Below are positions 1 through 9,224 of a stretch of DNA of 25,977 nucleotides, in pieces (the first letter of the stretch is position 1; each line of letters starts with the position of its first letter). This stretch comes from Ettlia oleoabundans. Its lineage: Eukaryota > Chlorophyta > Chlorophyceae > Chlamydomonadales. The notes beneath the pieces were generated by a model. That model ran no database searches, was not told the DNA's origin, and was given only the letters and a program-made list of their open reading frames with translations. A program made the translations under genes and the position numbers. The DNA is taken from positions 1 to 25,977 of the forward strand of contig JAAMXP010005068.1 in assembly GCA_019693395.1 (NCBI GenBank), read 5' to 3'.

Positions 1-39
1 CCCCCACACACACATCCCACACCCCACACACGTACACAC

Positions 40-1284
40 CTGTATGAGCTGCTCGTGCACCAGTGTGTGGTACTTTAGCTCCCGCTCAAAGGCCGCCTTT
101 TCCGCCTTGCTGGGCAGCTCGCCGTGCAGCAGCAGGAAGGTGGAGTCAATGAAGTCGCCCTCAGCTGCCAGCTCCTCTATGGGGTACCTGCAGGGTGGGT
201 GTGTGGCCTAATGGTCAGTGGTGAATGGGCTCGAAACACATCAAGCAAGAAGTGAGGAGGGCAAAGAGTGTGTCCCAAGTAGGCTGCAAAAGTAGGGAGA
301 AAAGCTGATGTTGGGTACTGAGCTCGCCCCTTCAGCAGAGGAGTTGGGTATGTCAAATGCTGTGTGCTGTGTGTTTGTTGTGGTGTTTGTAGCACCTGAC
401 TGGTGCCCGGCTCACCCGCGGTACAGCAGTACACCCTTGTTCCCGTCTATGTATGTTATGGATGACTCGCACGAGGCGGTGGAGCCAAAGCCGGGGTCAA
501 AGGTGCAGATGCCGGTGCTGCGGGGCAACCAGGTGTGTGTGGGGNNCACGGATGCATATGCTGAAATGGCAGGGGGCCAAATGCGACAGCTGGCGCCTGG
601 CCTGCCCTTGTGACTACAGCCCAGCGTGGCTCACGTGGGCTGCAGCTTGCGTATGTCGATGAATTTGGACCCGCTGGAGTCCAGCAGCACAGGGAACTCA
701 ATCTGCAGCAGGGATGCGGGGCCCCATGTCTGTCAGGCTGCGAAGAGTCATTGATTTGCTGACAGAGCTAACAGTGAAGCTGGCCAACTCCACGACGTGC
801 CCCTCCCGCTGGATGGTGCTGTGGATTGGCCGCTGTGAAGTGGCGAACTGGCCACCGCGATAGCAGCAGTGCATGAGGCGCTACCGCTCTGCCAGTGAAA
901 ATGGTGGATGGGTTGCTTACAGGGTGGGTAGTAGGGTTGGAAGCAGGGCAGATTGTGGGAGGAAAGGCGCGCCTGCTGCAGCTGGGCGCATGCCAAGGCA
1001 AGCTCGTCAGCAGCTCGAGACAGGCCAGGAGGCAGGCAGCAGCCTGGCCTGCTGCCCGTAACCTACACGCTGGGCAGTGCCAGATGACACGGATGATGCG
1101 TTCTGCCTGCCTGCCACCTGCCTGCCGCCTACCTGCCATGCCCTTGCCAGCCCAATACGAGTGCACCCACCTTTGTGCCGTCAGGCATTGTGAGCACAGC
1201 CATGCCGTCCTCCTGACGGCGAGAGGCGCCGTTGTTTGCCGTCTCGCCCTGCATGACCTCAGGCCCTGCCGTCTTTATCTGCAT
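40..1284 (-). CDS. citrate synthase, bacterial (GltA)-like type; first four coding exons, 3' part outside window
   Basis: Citrate synthase condenses acetyl-CoA with oxaloacetate to citrate. Exons in transcription order: 1171-1284, 635-702, 416-517, 40-187 (432 nt, 144 codons). All junctions are GT-AG and phase-consistent, and the gene continues past position 1. The reading contains [63 protein letters not shown] and [10 protein letters not shown]. These are the N-terminal blocks of the family, and the wording (FDPGF-STASCES, HT-VHEQ) is closer to bacterial GltA than to the plant peroxisomal sequences I know. The start chosen is the ATG at 1284-1282, about 87 nt downstream of a TATA box. An ATG at 1348 lies too close to the TATA and does not splice in frame. 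No transit peptide or PTS2 is visible; the C-terminus, where a PTS1 would sit, is off-window. The active-site His and Asp are also outside. Identity is sure; start and compartment are not. Confidence 0.86.
545..546. other. undetermined bases (nn)
   Basis: Two ambiguous bases lie inside the citrate synthase intron between exons 635-702 and 416-517. They do not affect coding sequence but show a draft assembly. Confidence 0.99.
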
Positions 1285-1370
1285 ATGGCAAGAGTGGCAT
1301 CAACAGCAACCTGAACCAAGCGCGCAGGTGCTGCATGACATCGGCCATGACAGTGGTAGCTGTAATCGTG

Positions 1371-1378
1371 CTTTTATA
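1371..1378 (-). promoter_or_regulatory. TATA box of the citrate synthase gene
   Basis: Reads TATAAAAG on the minus strand, 87 nt upstream of the chosen ATG at 1284. A transcription start 25-30 nt downstream (about 1345-1350) would give a roughly 60-nt 5' leader. It is the clearest TATA element in the window. Confidence 0.6.
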
Positions 1379-2495
1379 GTGAAGCAATCAACCCAAGATG
1401 TAGTTGTATGATGGGCTGCAAATTGCTGAAGGGTGGCAGCGGCAGCCGATGGCGGTAGGGCGCAACTTATGCACCGGCCTCGGCAAAGCACAGGAGCTCA
1501 ATGCAGCACAAATCGATACGAATACGCCACCCAACCGGGTTGGACAGTGCCGGCATGGGGCCGCGGCCAGAAACACTAAAGTCGCAGTCCGCCAAGAACC
1601 CCCGCCTCAAACCCATAGCCCGGACACCTATAGGGTGTCCGCAAGGTGGTGCATTGAGTCTTGGGAGGCTTACCTTGACGTGTAAGATACCAAGAGGCTA
1701 TCGCGCAACTGCAGTTTGAAGGGGTTCTCCTCACTGCTCGAAACTCGGGGACTGACGCAACAACGTATTGTCTCTATCAGCCTTCACATCTGCCATTCAA
1801 CGAACAGTAGTCATCATTCACCCTGCTATGCGTGACATGGCAGCATTTGTCAACCAAACCATTTTGTTGTCGCTGGACTAGTAAAGGCTAGTTGATGCTC
1901 ATGCCAGTGGTTGTACGTATCCTCGGACGCCTTCGGAGTCCGGGCTGAACGCGTGAACCCAAAGCAGACTCTTGAACAGGTGCAGCATGGGATGGGTGTG
2001 CAGGGAGAGAGCCTCACAGCCTGCCCCTCCAAACATTCACATACAGGCTTTCGAGTGAATGGAAGGAAGCAGCGTCGGATTCCAGGAGACTTAGCCAATC
2101 GAGTGTTTCATGGTTTAGCTCTCCAGAGCTTGCGGAACCCGCTGGTTGTAGCTTTTTAACCCACCGTTCACAGACGGTTCGCTCCCAGCTGCACCGGTCA
2201 AGCGCTGCCACCCCTCTCGTAATAAATCAGAGAGTGATTCTATTGCAGACCTAGGGCGTTTGAATATCTCAATATAGCAAAATCGCTGAATTGAAGAACA
2301 AAAGTGCTGAATGGATGTGTCATACAACGTGCGTTGTGGTGCTGTTGATAGCTCTTGTATGAGGAATTGCACTGTTTGTGGAAAGTACCCGTATATATGC
2401 CATGCTATAAGTGATGTAGCTGTATATGACTGCTCATTTGCATTCGTTGCTTGCTGCACGAATATGTGCGTGAGATTCATCCGCATTGATGCTGA
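1379..2495. other. intergenic: citrate synthase upstream region and helicase 3' UTR
   Basis: About 1.1 kb between two genes on the same strand. It should hold the citrate synthase promoter (low-coordinate end) and the helicase 3' UTR (high-coordinate end). The part from about 2220 to 2480 is visibly more AT-rich than the rest of the window. Open frames here, such as minus 2115-2486, resemble no protein I know. No minus-strand TGTAA signal was found between 1380 and 2495. Confidence 0.6.
1621..1641. repeat. perfect 8-bp inverted repeat with 5-nt loop
   Basis: CGGACACC (1621-1628) and GGTGTCCG (1634-1641) flank the loop TATAG. It lies about 340 bp upstream of the citrate synthase start and could be a hairpin or a dimeric-factor site. 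Function unknown. Confidence 0.5.
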
Positions 2496-5400
2496 TCAGT
2501 AGGCCCCAGGAGGTGGCCCACGCCCCCTGCCGCCTCCTCGCCCGTTGCCGCCTCCACGGCCACCGCCCCTTCCACGCTTGCGGCTGGCACCGCCACGGCC
2601 GCTGCCAAAGCTCTGGCCGCCTTCACTGTTGGCACCGACACTGCTGTAGCTGGACACCTGGTGCATTGATGAATGGACCCCCCGCTGCTGCTGCTGCTGG
2701 GAGGGTCCGGGCTGCCGGCCTGCACCATTGCCATTGGGTGCGGCGCCGCCACCCCGGCCGCCATTCCGACCACCACCCCGACCTGCGCCGCCGCTCTCGT
2801 CTATCCGTAGGCCTGGAACGCCCTTCAGGCCCTGCAGGACGGCATGCCACCAGAGGCATGGTTGGCACCCCATGGCAGACCCAAGTTTGCCGCTGCCTGA
2901 GGGGTGCTGTGCTCCAGCGCTGTGTGCAGTTGCCAAGCAGACATTTTTATCATATCGGCTAAGGAGGCAGCGGCAATGTGATGTGCCTGCCCAAGGCACC
3001 CCCACTCATGGCCATCGCCAGTCCCACTCACCATCATACCAACTGTCTTCTTCAGCAGGGCAGGCGGCTGCGGCAGGCCCATCACCGCTGCAGGCAGGAG
3101 TAGCAGGGGGTGACCAGTGCTTTAGTTGACCGATCAAAGGATGAGGGCTTGCTTGCAGCCATCAATTGGTAGCCCCCCTGCTTTGTAGGGGTCCCCAACC
3201 TGAAGCTGTTATCTTTTCCTCTGCCATGTTGCCAAAAATGGCACACTGGCCCCCGCGTTGGTACAACCACAATGCCCACGCTCACGTTTATGCTCATGCA
3301 CCCGCCCTTCCACCTGTGACCCGACAGTTAACCCGCTGCACACACCAGCAAAGCGGTTGGCCTGCTGCACCAGCTCTGGCTTGGACCAGCCCATGCCCTT
3401 GGCGCTGTTGTAAAAGCCCAGCCACGCGGCATACGCCTGCACATGGTGCGCACAAGCATGGGAGCGCACACTTTGTCAGGCAGGGGACGGGAGATCATGC
3501 GAGGGACAGAGTCAAAATGCCTGCAAGGCCGGGCTATCAGTTTAACAGATTAGGATGCGAGAGCCAGGAGCCCCCGCCAGCTGCTGTGCGACACCAGGCA
3601 TCGACCACTATTTACTTTTCTTACTGCTGGTGCTGCATGCATCCAACCTTACGTAATGGCAGCTCATTTACGCCCCATCCCCACGCCCTCAATTTTACAC
3701 CCCACCGCGCCACCTACCCACCATGTCCGGCACTCGGTCCTCCACCCGGCCCAGGGCTGCCTTCACCGCCGCCACATCCTGGGGCGTGGTGGGCACACCC
3801 GGCTCGGCAGACAGAGGCAGGTCTGCGGCGGCACAAAGGCAGGGGTAAGCACGAAACAGGAGAGTAGTGAGTCAGGCAGCTGACAAACCGTGCATCCAGT
3901 GTTTCACACGCAGCTTTCCTTCCCTTCCAAGCAGCTTCAGACCAATGCGCTCTATGGATGCAGTCTCAAAAGGCTCCCACACCACATGTCCAGCATGCCA
4001 TGTCAGCATGTGCCACATCAGCAGCTCCTGCCACGTCACCCACCTTTGAGCTGGCGCAGGAAGTGCTGCTCCTCAGGCTGCACCACACACCATATGGCCG
4101 TAAGCTCATTGTGCGAAATATGTGTGGGGCTAGCGAAAAACCTTAGGAACGTGGCAGGCTGCAGAGCCCAACTGCCCTCACAACAAGCGAGGAATGGTGC
4201 TGCAGCTAAATGCACCACCCCACACTGACTCCAGCAGAGCTCACCATCAGCAGGAGCAGGCCACGCCCCGTGCGTCCTGCACGGGCAGTACGCCCCAGGC
4301 GGTGGATGTACTGCTCCCTTGAGCTGGGGATGCCGACCTGTGGGGCAAGACAGGCACCAACAGCGTGTAAACAATGCTCAAGTGTGCAGATTGAGGCGGC
4401 GCAAGACAACGGTGCCGCCAAGTTGCAGTGAGCCCTGCCATGTTGACCCATATTGCAAGGAGCCCAGCCTGCCCCTGACTTGTGCCCCGAATCAACGGCA
4501 CCACAGCATCCTGTGCATTATCGCTACCTTCAAACTCTCACCCAGCCACCACACAACCCCACAAGAAGAAGACGCACAGAGCTCGGTGCCTGCAACCTGC
4601 TGCACCCACCTGCAGTACAAGCGATACATCTGGGTAGTCCACGCCGCGGGCCGATACGTCTGAGGAGAGGAGGATGGAGGAGGAGGCGGTGCGGAACTCC
4701 TTGCTAGCCTTGTCGCGTGCAGACTGTGGCAGGGGAAGGAAACAAGCTGCAGTTGCATGGCTAGCGGGCACTAAAGGCTGAGGGGTTTGACATAACCTCA
4801 ATACAAGAGAAGGGAGGCGGAGCAAGGTAGGCCCAGGGGAGCGGCACATCTACTGATGTGTTTGCATGATCCGCTTGCTTTCACCCATGAGGGAGGACAG
4901 AAGCAGGCAGTAACTGGCTCATGGTTCACCACAAAGCAGCCTCCCTGACCTGGCTCTTGCGCGAGTGGATCTCTAGAACAGGCAGGCCCGCGGCAGTAAT
5001 GAGGGCAGCCATGTATTGCGTGAGGCGGGCGGTGGTGAAAAACACGATTGCCTGCAGGGGTTCGGTACGCACAATAGGGCAGGCAAGAGATGGTTTTCAG
5101 CTTCAGCAAAAACCTTGTACAGTGCTTGCAGCCCACAGAGACTGCTGGTTATGATCTGTGTGAGCGAGCATTCAAAGCAACCCACCCAACAAGACAACCA
5201 CACACCCACCACCCTGCCCCAAACCGACCAAGCATCACCTTGTACCCTGCAAGTGCGCGCAGCAGGCAGGAAAAGAGACAAACAAGATGAGTGAGGCACT
5301 CGAAGAGGAAAAATACATAGTCGGCACCGAGCCCAGCTGCCGACTGAAAAGCCGAGAGCATGACAGCGCCCAGCAGTCCGCACACCCAGCAGCCATCCAG

Positions 5401-8400
5401 CCATACAGCCTGGCTGCCAGCCTGCTGAGCAAAAGCAGGGGGCAGCGCAAGCACACCTGGTGTCTCAGCTGCGTGGCGGCGCAGCACCGAGTAGATGGCG
5501 GCGAACTGATCCTCCATTGGCACCAACGCATAGCTTTGCTCCACCTGCAGCGGGGCACTTGCATATCAGAGAGATGGCGTTAATGGTGGGGTTAATGGTG
5601 GAATAAGTTTTCTTGGTTGGGTTCGTGATTCAGAATGCAGGATGAACCAAAAGGTCACACGTGCCTGAATGGGTTTGCAGCTAATATGCATGGGGGTATT
5701 ATTGACACATAAGGAACAGGCAGCGTAGACTACACTGACCAGCGCGCATACATGCCACCATTTTAGTGCACAGCACCTCAGCCGCTCTGCAGAAGCCAAG
5801 GTGGCGTCATCAAGTTGCTGCCAGGCTGACGTGCACAGGTGAGGGTGTCCTGAATGCTGGCAAGGCATTCGCACACCTGCACATTTGTGGCCGAGTCCTC
5901 CTCGCCTATTGTGTCGATGAAGGCATGCTGCTGCTTCAGAGCCAGCCCAGCCACCTGCTCGAATAGGGGGGAAGAGCACATAAGACCGTCAAGAGTATGG
6001 GCGTGATAAGGGCAGCAATTAGCAGTTGCAGGCTGTAATTGAAGCAGTGATAATCAGGCACAAGAAAGAACAACAAACGAATGGTTTCTACTATGGAACA
6101 GAAGCACCCACATCCATGCCCACACTCATGCCGCCCACCTGCTGCACGGCCTGAGGCATTGTGGCGCTGAACAGCAGCGTCTGACGCGTGCGGGGCAGGA
6201 AGCCTGCAGGGGCGGCACCAGCATCAGATCGGTGAAGTGAAGGGCAGGCCAAAGGCAACCACAAGGCTCATGACTGGTGGGGGCCGCCTGTGTGTCTGTG
6301 CACATAGAAAACGGTAACACGCCAAGCAAACCAAAATCATGGAGCTCAACAGGGGCGCCAGCCCAGTACTGGCTATTTTCCAGCATAACGTGCGAGCTCA
6401 AACTACAACCCAGCTGCCAAATTCGACAAGCCAAAATCAGCATGCCGTCTCAGGGCGCCAGCTCAGCGCGTCATGCCAGCTCACCCAATATTTTCTCAAT
6501 TGCGGGCCTGAATCCCATCTCCAGCAGCTGGTCGGCCTCATCAAGAACCTGCAGCCCAATAAAGAGAAGTAGTAATGCGAGATTGAGCGTAGGTACATGT
6601 TGGAGTAGTTGAGGACACGTGAGGAGTTGAAGCCGTGCCCGACGCATCATATCTGCACACGTCCAGCTGCGTGGCCGCCTGCGGGCCTCTGGCCAGCAGC
6701 CAACCAGCTGATAAGTAGTGCCTCTCAGTGACTGACCAGGGTTCTGATGGGCTGCAGGGCTTTGGCCAGACCCGAGTTTTCCAGGTGGTCTATCAGGCGG
6801 CCGGGGGTGGCCACAAGGACATCGCAACGCCCTTGCAGCCGGTTGCGCTCGCTGCAAATCAACGCGGAAGCAGGCCGAGAAGACATGGCTGAGTCAAGAA
6901 GCACACTTGGACGTTGAATAAAAGATCTAGGCAGTACCCGCACCAGTTATTGCAACAGCATCGAGTGAGACCAGCCAACCGTGACGGCCAACGAGTAGGC
7001 GACGGAAGGGAAGCCACCACAACCAGTGCAGGGCACCAGGGGGGCACCAGGGGGCAGTACAGTGCAGGGAATAGCGAGCGACAACAATGCACCGTTCACC
7101 CACCGTCTATAGGCAGCCAGCATGCCAAACACCCAACGGTACAGCAAAGAAGCCAGGAAGCCACTAAGCCCACCCACCCACCGACCATTAACACATCGCC
7201 ACCCCACCTGTTGATGTTGGTGCCCCCGTAGACCACCTGAACCTTGAAGGGGTGGAAGGTCAGCAGCGCCTCCGCCTCCTTGGCAATCTGCGGTGCAAGC
7301 GGTATGAGAGGTGCATGCGTGGCTTGGGGCATACAGCAATAGAGACGAGGATGGACACCGGGGGGCGCATGAGGGGCAGTGGCGCGCACGTGTAGCAGGC
7401 ATCAGCATGCCACTGTGTGATGGCGGCAGGCGGGTCCCGCCAGCGGCGGCAGGCAGGTCCCGCCAGCTCTCCAACGGGGCATGGAAAGGCGGCTTCTGAT
7501 GCCAGCTCAACCGCTGCTCAACCCAACAAACGGCCAGCCAGCAATCAACAAGCAACACCAGCCAGTCATACAGCCAGCCGTACCTGTGATGCCAGCTCAC
7601 GAGTGGGTGACATCACAAGCACTGAGATGCCCGCACCCGGTCGTGGTGGGGACCTGCAGGTCAGGGTTAGAAGCGGCAAGCGGCTCGGTCGTTGTTCATG
7701 GTGATCATGGTGCTGTCCTGCCTATTTAGCACTGGTTTTAGCATTCTGCCACGATGGATGATGGCAGCAGCATCATTAACGGTAAAGAATGAACTTCTCC
7801 CATCACGCAGGCAGACAGCGAGCGCGACTGAAAATGCTCGACCGCCTGCTGAAGAGCTGCCTGGCCTGGCATGCAGCGGCTGTTGGCACCTGCAAAGAGC
7901 TTCCACCGCCGGGATAAGGAAGGCCATGGTCTTGCCCGTGCCTGTCTTGGCCTGTGCCATGACGTCACCACCACCAAGCACCTGCACCGTAGCGACACAG
8001 GCAGGCGGTTGGCTGGGAGGGTGCTATGCATGCATGATGAAACGCAGCCTAAGTGAAGCAGTACCGCTGCCATGCAGCCTTTGCATCTAGATCTGCCAAC
8101 TGAAAACTTTTGCAGAAAAGCGGCAACCAGTCAGAGAAGCACCCACTCTCTTGCACCCGACCTCGCGCATCCTGGCGGGCGGCCGTCGCTCGAGCCACAC
8201 CTTTGAGGCTGAGAAACTCACCGCAGGCAGTGTAGCGTTCTGAACTTCTGTCAGATTTGTGAAGCGCAGCACCTCGTGCAGAGCTCTTTGGCTGGCAGCC
8301 GCCAGCGGCAGGCTGGCAAAGGTGGTGGTGGTCAGGTGCGTGCTCCCAGCGGCGGGAGCGGCGGCAGGCACGGCAACCGGGACAGGCTGCTGCTGTTGCT

Positions 8401-8521
8401 GCTGGAGCGAGTGGCCTTGACGAGCATATTGTTGACGCTGCTGTTGCTGCTGCAGCTGCTGGCCCGAGGGCTGGCCCTGGCCCTGGCCACCCGGCCTGGG
8501 CTGAGCGGACTTGCGGCGCAT
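2496..8521 (-). CDS. DEAD-box ATP-dependent RNA helicase (plant RH25/26/31, MSS116-like), complete, 18 exons, 628 aa
   Basis: ATP-driven RNA unwinding or RNP-remodelling enzyme. Exons: 8222-8521, 7890-7981, 7584-7653, 7208-7287, 6737-6851, 6485-6548, 6139-6203, 5877-5954, 5457-5544, 5239-5246, 4950-5051, 4610-4723, 4245-4337, 4044-4077, 3722-3822, 3346-3436, 3032-3087, 2496-2831 (stop included). All GT-AG, all phases agree. Motifs: Q-motif region LTEVQNATLP (90-99), I AKTGTGKT (111-118), Ia PTRELA (147-152), TPGR (196-199), II DEAD (222-225), III SAT (253-255), IV AIVFF (321-325), V ARGVD (379-383), VI YIHRLGRTAR (402-411). The post-helicase block FYNSAKG...LLKKTVGMMGLKGVPGLR is typical of the RH25/26/31 group. 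The ends are low complexity: a Gln-rich N-terminus (about 20-50) and a Gly/Arg-rich RGG-type tail (about 525-628), a likely RNA-binding extension. Start is the first in-frame ATG; an upstream in-frame stretch could add a presequence (see findings). Nuclear, mitochondrial or plastid location cannot be decided. Confidence 0.93.
5239..5246 (-). other. 8-nt microexon (helicase exon 10)
   Basis: Minus strand reads ...TTGCAG, then GGTACAAG, then GTGATG... The 8 nt join exon 9 (ending ...ETP plus G) to exon 11 (AIVFFTTAR), giving ETP-GYK-AIVFF. The phase (1 in, 0 out) is exactly what the flanking exons need, and Tyr-Lys before motif IV matches relatives. Without it the frame is lost. Confidence 0.8.
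7031..7052. repeat. 11-bp tandem duplication in helicase intron
   Basis: Two perfect copies of GGGCACCAGGG (7031-7041, 7042-7052) in the intron between exons 7208-7287 and 6737-6851. No function inferred. Confidence 0.6.
7422..7467. repeat. 23-bp tandem duplication in helicase intron
   Basis: Copies at 7422-7444 and 7445-7467 differ at one base (g7432 versus a7455). They lie in the intron between exons 7584-7653 and 7208-7287 and look like a recent duplication. Confidence 0.65.
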
Positions 8522-9224
8522 AGTGCTCTGCCGGGGGACTGCGAGTCCCGAGGCTAGCCGTGCGAAGCAGGCAAAAATTTTTGCAGGCTGGGCCACGAAA
8601 AAAGTGGTGATGGCGGCGCGGGGCAGGGCAGACGTGAATAGCGATGCTTCTGGCAAATGTCAAGCCAAAATACTATGAAGGGTTGCTGTCCCAGTAATTG
8701 CATGGCTCCCCTGCAGGCACATTGTGGCGCCAGCCAGCCCGGCCAACTCCATCACACAAGTGCCAATGTTTAAAATTCCGCACATGACTGGCAATAAAGA
8801 TGTGTGAATTTTGGGGCACTGGCTTGCGGGCTCCTTGCCACCCAGCTGGACCACTGCGGTTGTCAACAGCTTTGCGTCATGTCCGCCGCCCAATACTGCC
8901 CGGTGCCAAGGGGAGCATACGATTGCCGTTAAGAAGCTTGCTGAGTTTGCTTTCAGCACAAAAGCAGAGAAATTTAGGAGTCCTTCCTAGCAACCAGTAT
9001 CTGGGCCGGCAATCAAGGCTCCCACACACTGGCAGCCACGCGCGCCAGCGAGTCGCTGCCAGGTCAGCCCTCTCGGACATTTATCAAAGCTTACTCTGTG
9101 ATTCCCCACACCAGAATGGTTCAAGAATGGTTCTGACACAGCACCACGAAACGGCGAAACAACCGACTCTGTGCCCATTCGCCTGCCCACAAGAAAGCGG
9201 GTTTCGTCTCCAAGCGGAGGAGCA
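8522..9224. other. shared divergent promoter region, helicase and aspartate aminotransferase
   Basis: The 703 bp between the two start codons must hold both promoters and 5' leaders. I see no convincing TATA box for either gene. Near the helicase there is a hairpin (8535-8549: GGGACT, loop GCG, AGTCCC) and a 14-bp palindrome (8571-8584). Codons 8522-8656 on the minus strand are open in frame with the helicase and may be an N-terminal extension. Confidence 0.6.
8571..8584. repeat. 14-bp perfect palindrome in helicase 5' leader
   Basis: GCAAAAATTTTTGC equals its own reverse complement, 50 bp upstream of the helicase ATG in otherwise GC-rich DNA. It could be a binding site or an AT-rich opening element; it may also lie inside the possible N-terminal extension. 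Confidence 0.5.

Noticed and set aside
1300..1348. ATG at 1348 as citrate synthase start (MADVMQHLRA...)
   Set aside because: It is only about 30 nt from the TATA box, so probably at or before the transcription start, and no GT donor after it keeps the frame into the next exon.
1681..1685. Plus-strand TGTAA (also at 1361-1365)
   Set aside because: There is no plus-strand gene upstream for either to end.
2115..2486. 123-aa open frame on the minus strand just downstream of the helicase
   Set aside because: It sits in the helicase 3' UTR region, matches nothing I recognise, and has no splice or promoter support.
3166..3867. 233-aa open frame on the plus strand
   Set aside because: It lies antisense across helicase exons and introns, has low-complexity His/Pro/Ala-rich content and no family resemblance.
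8654..8656. Codon at 8656 as a normal helicase start
   Set aside because: The codon is TTG, not ATG, so it is not used as the annotated start; kept as a finding because the sequence after it looks like a presequence.
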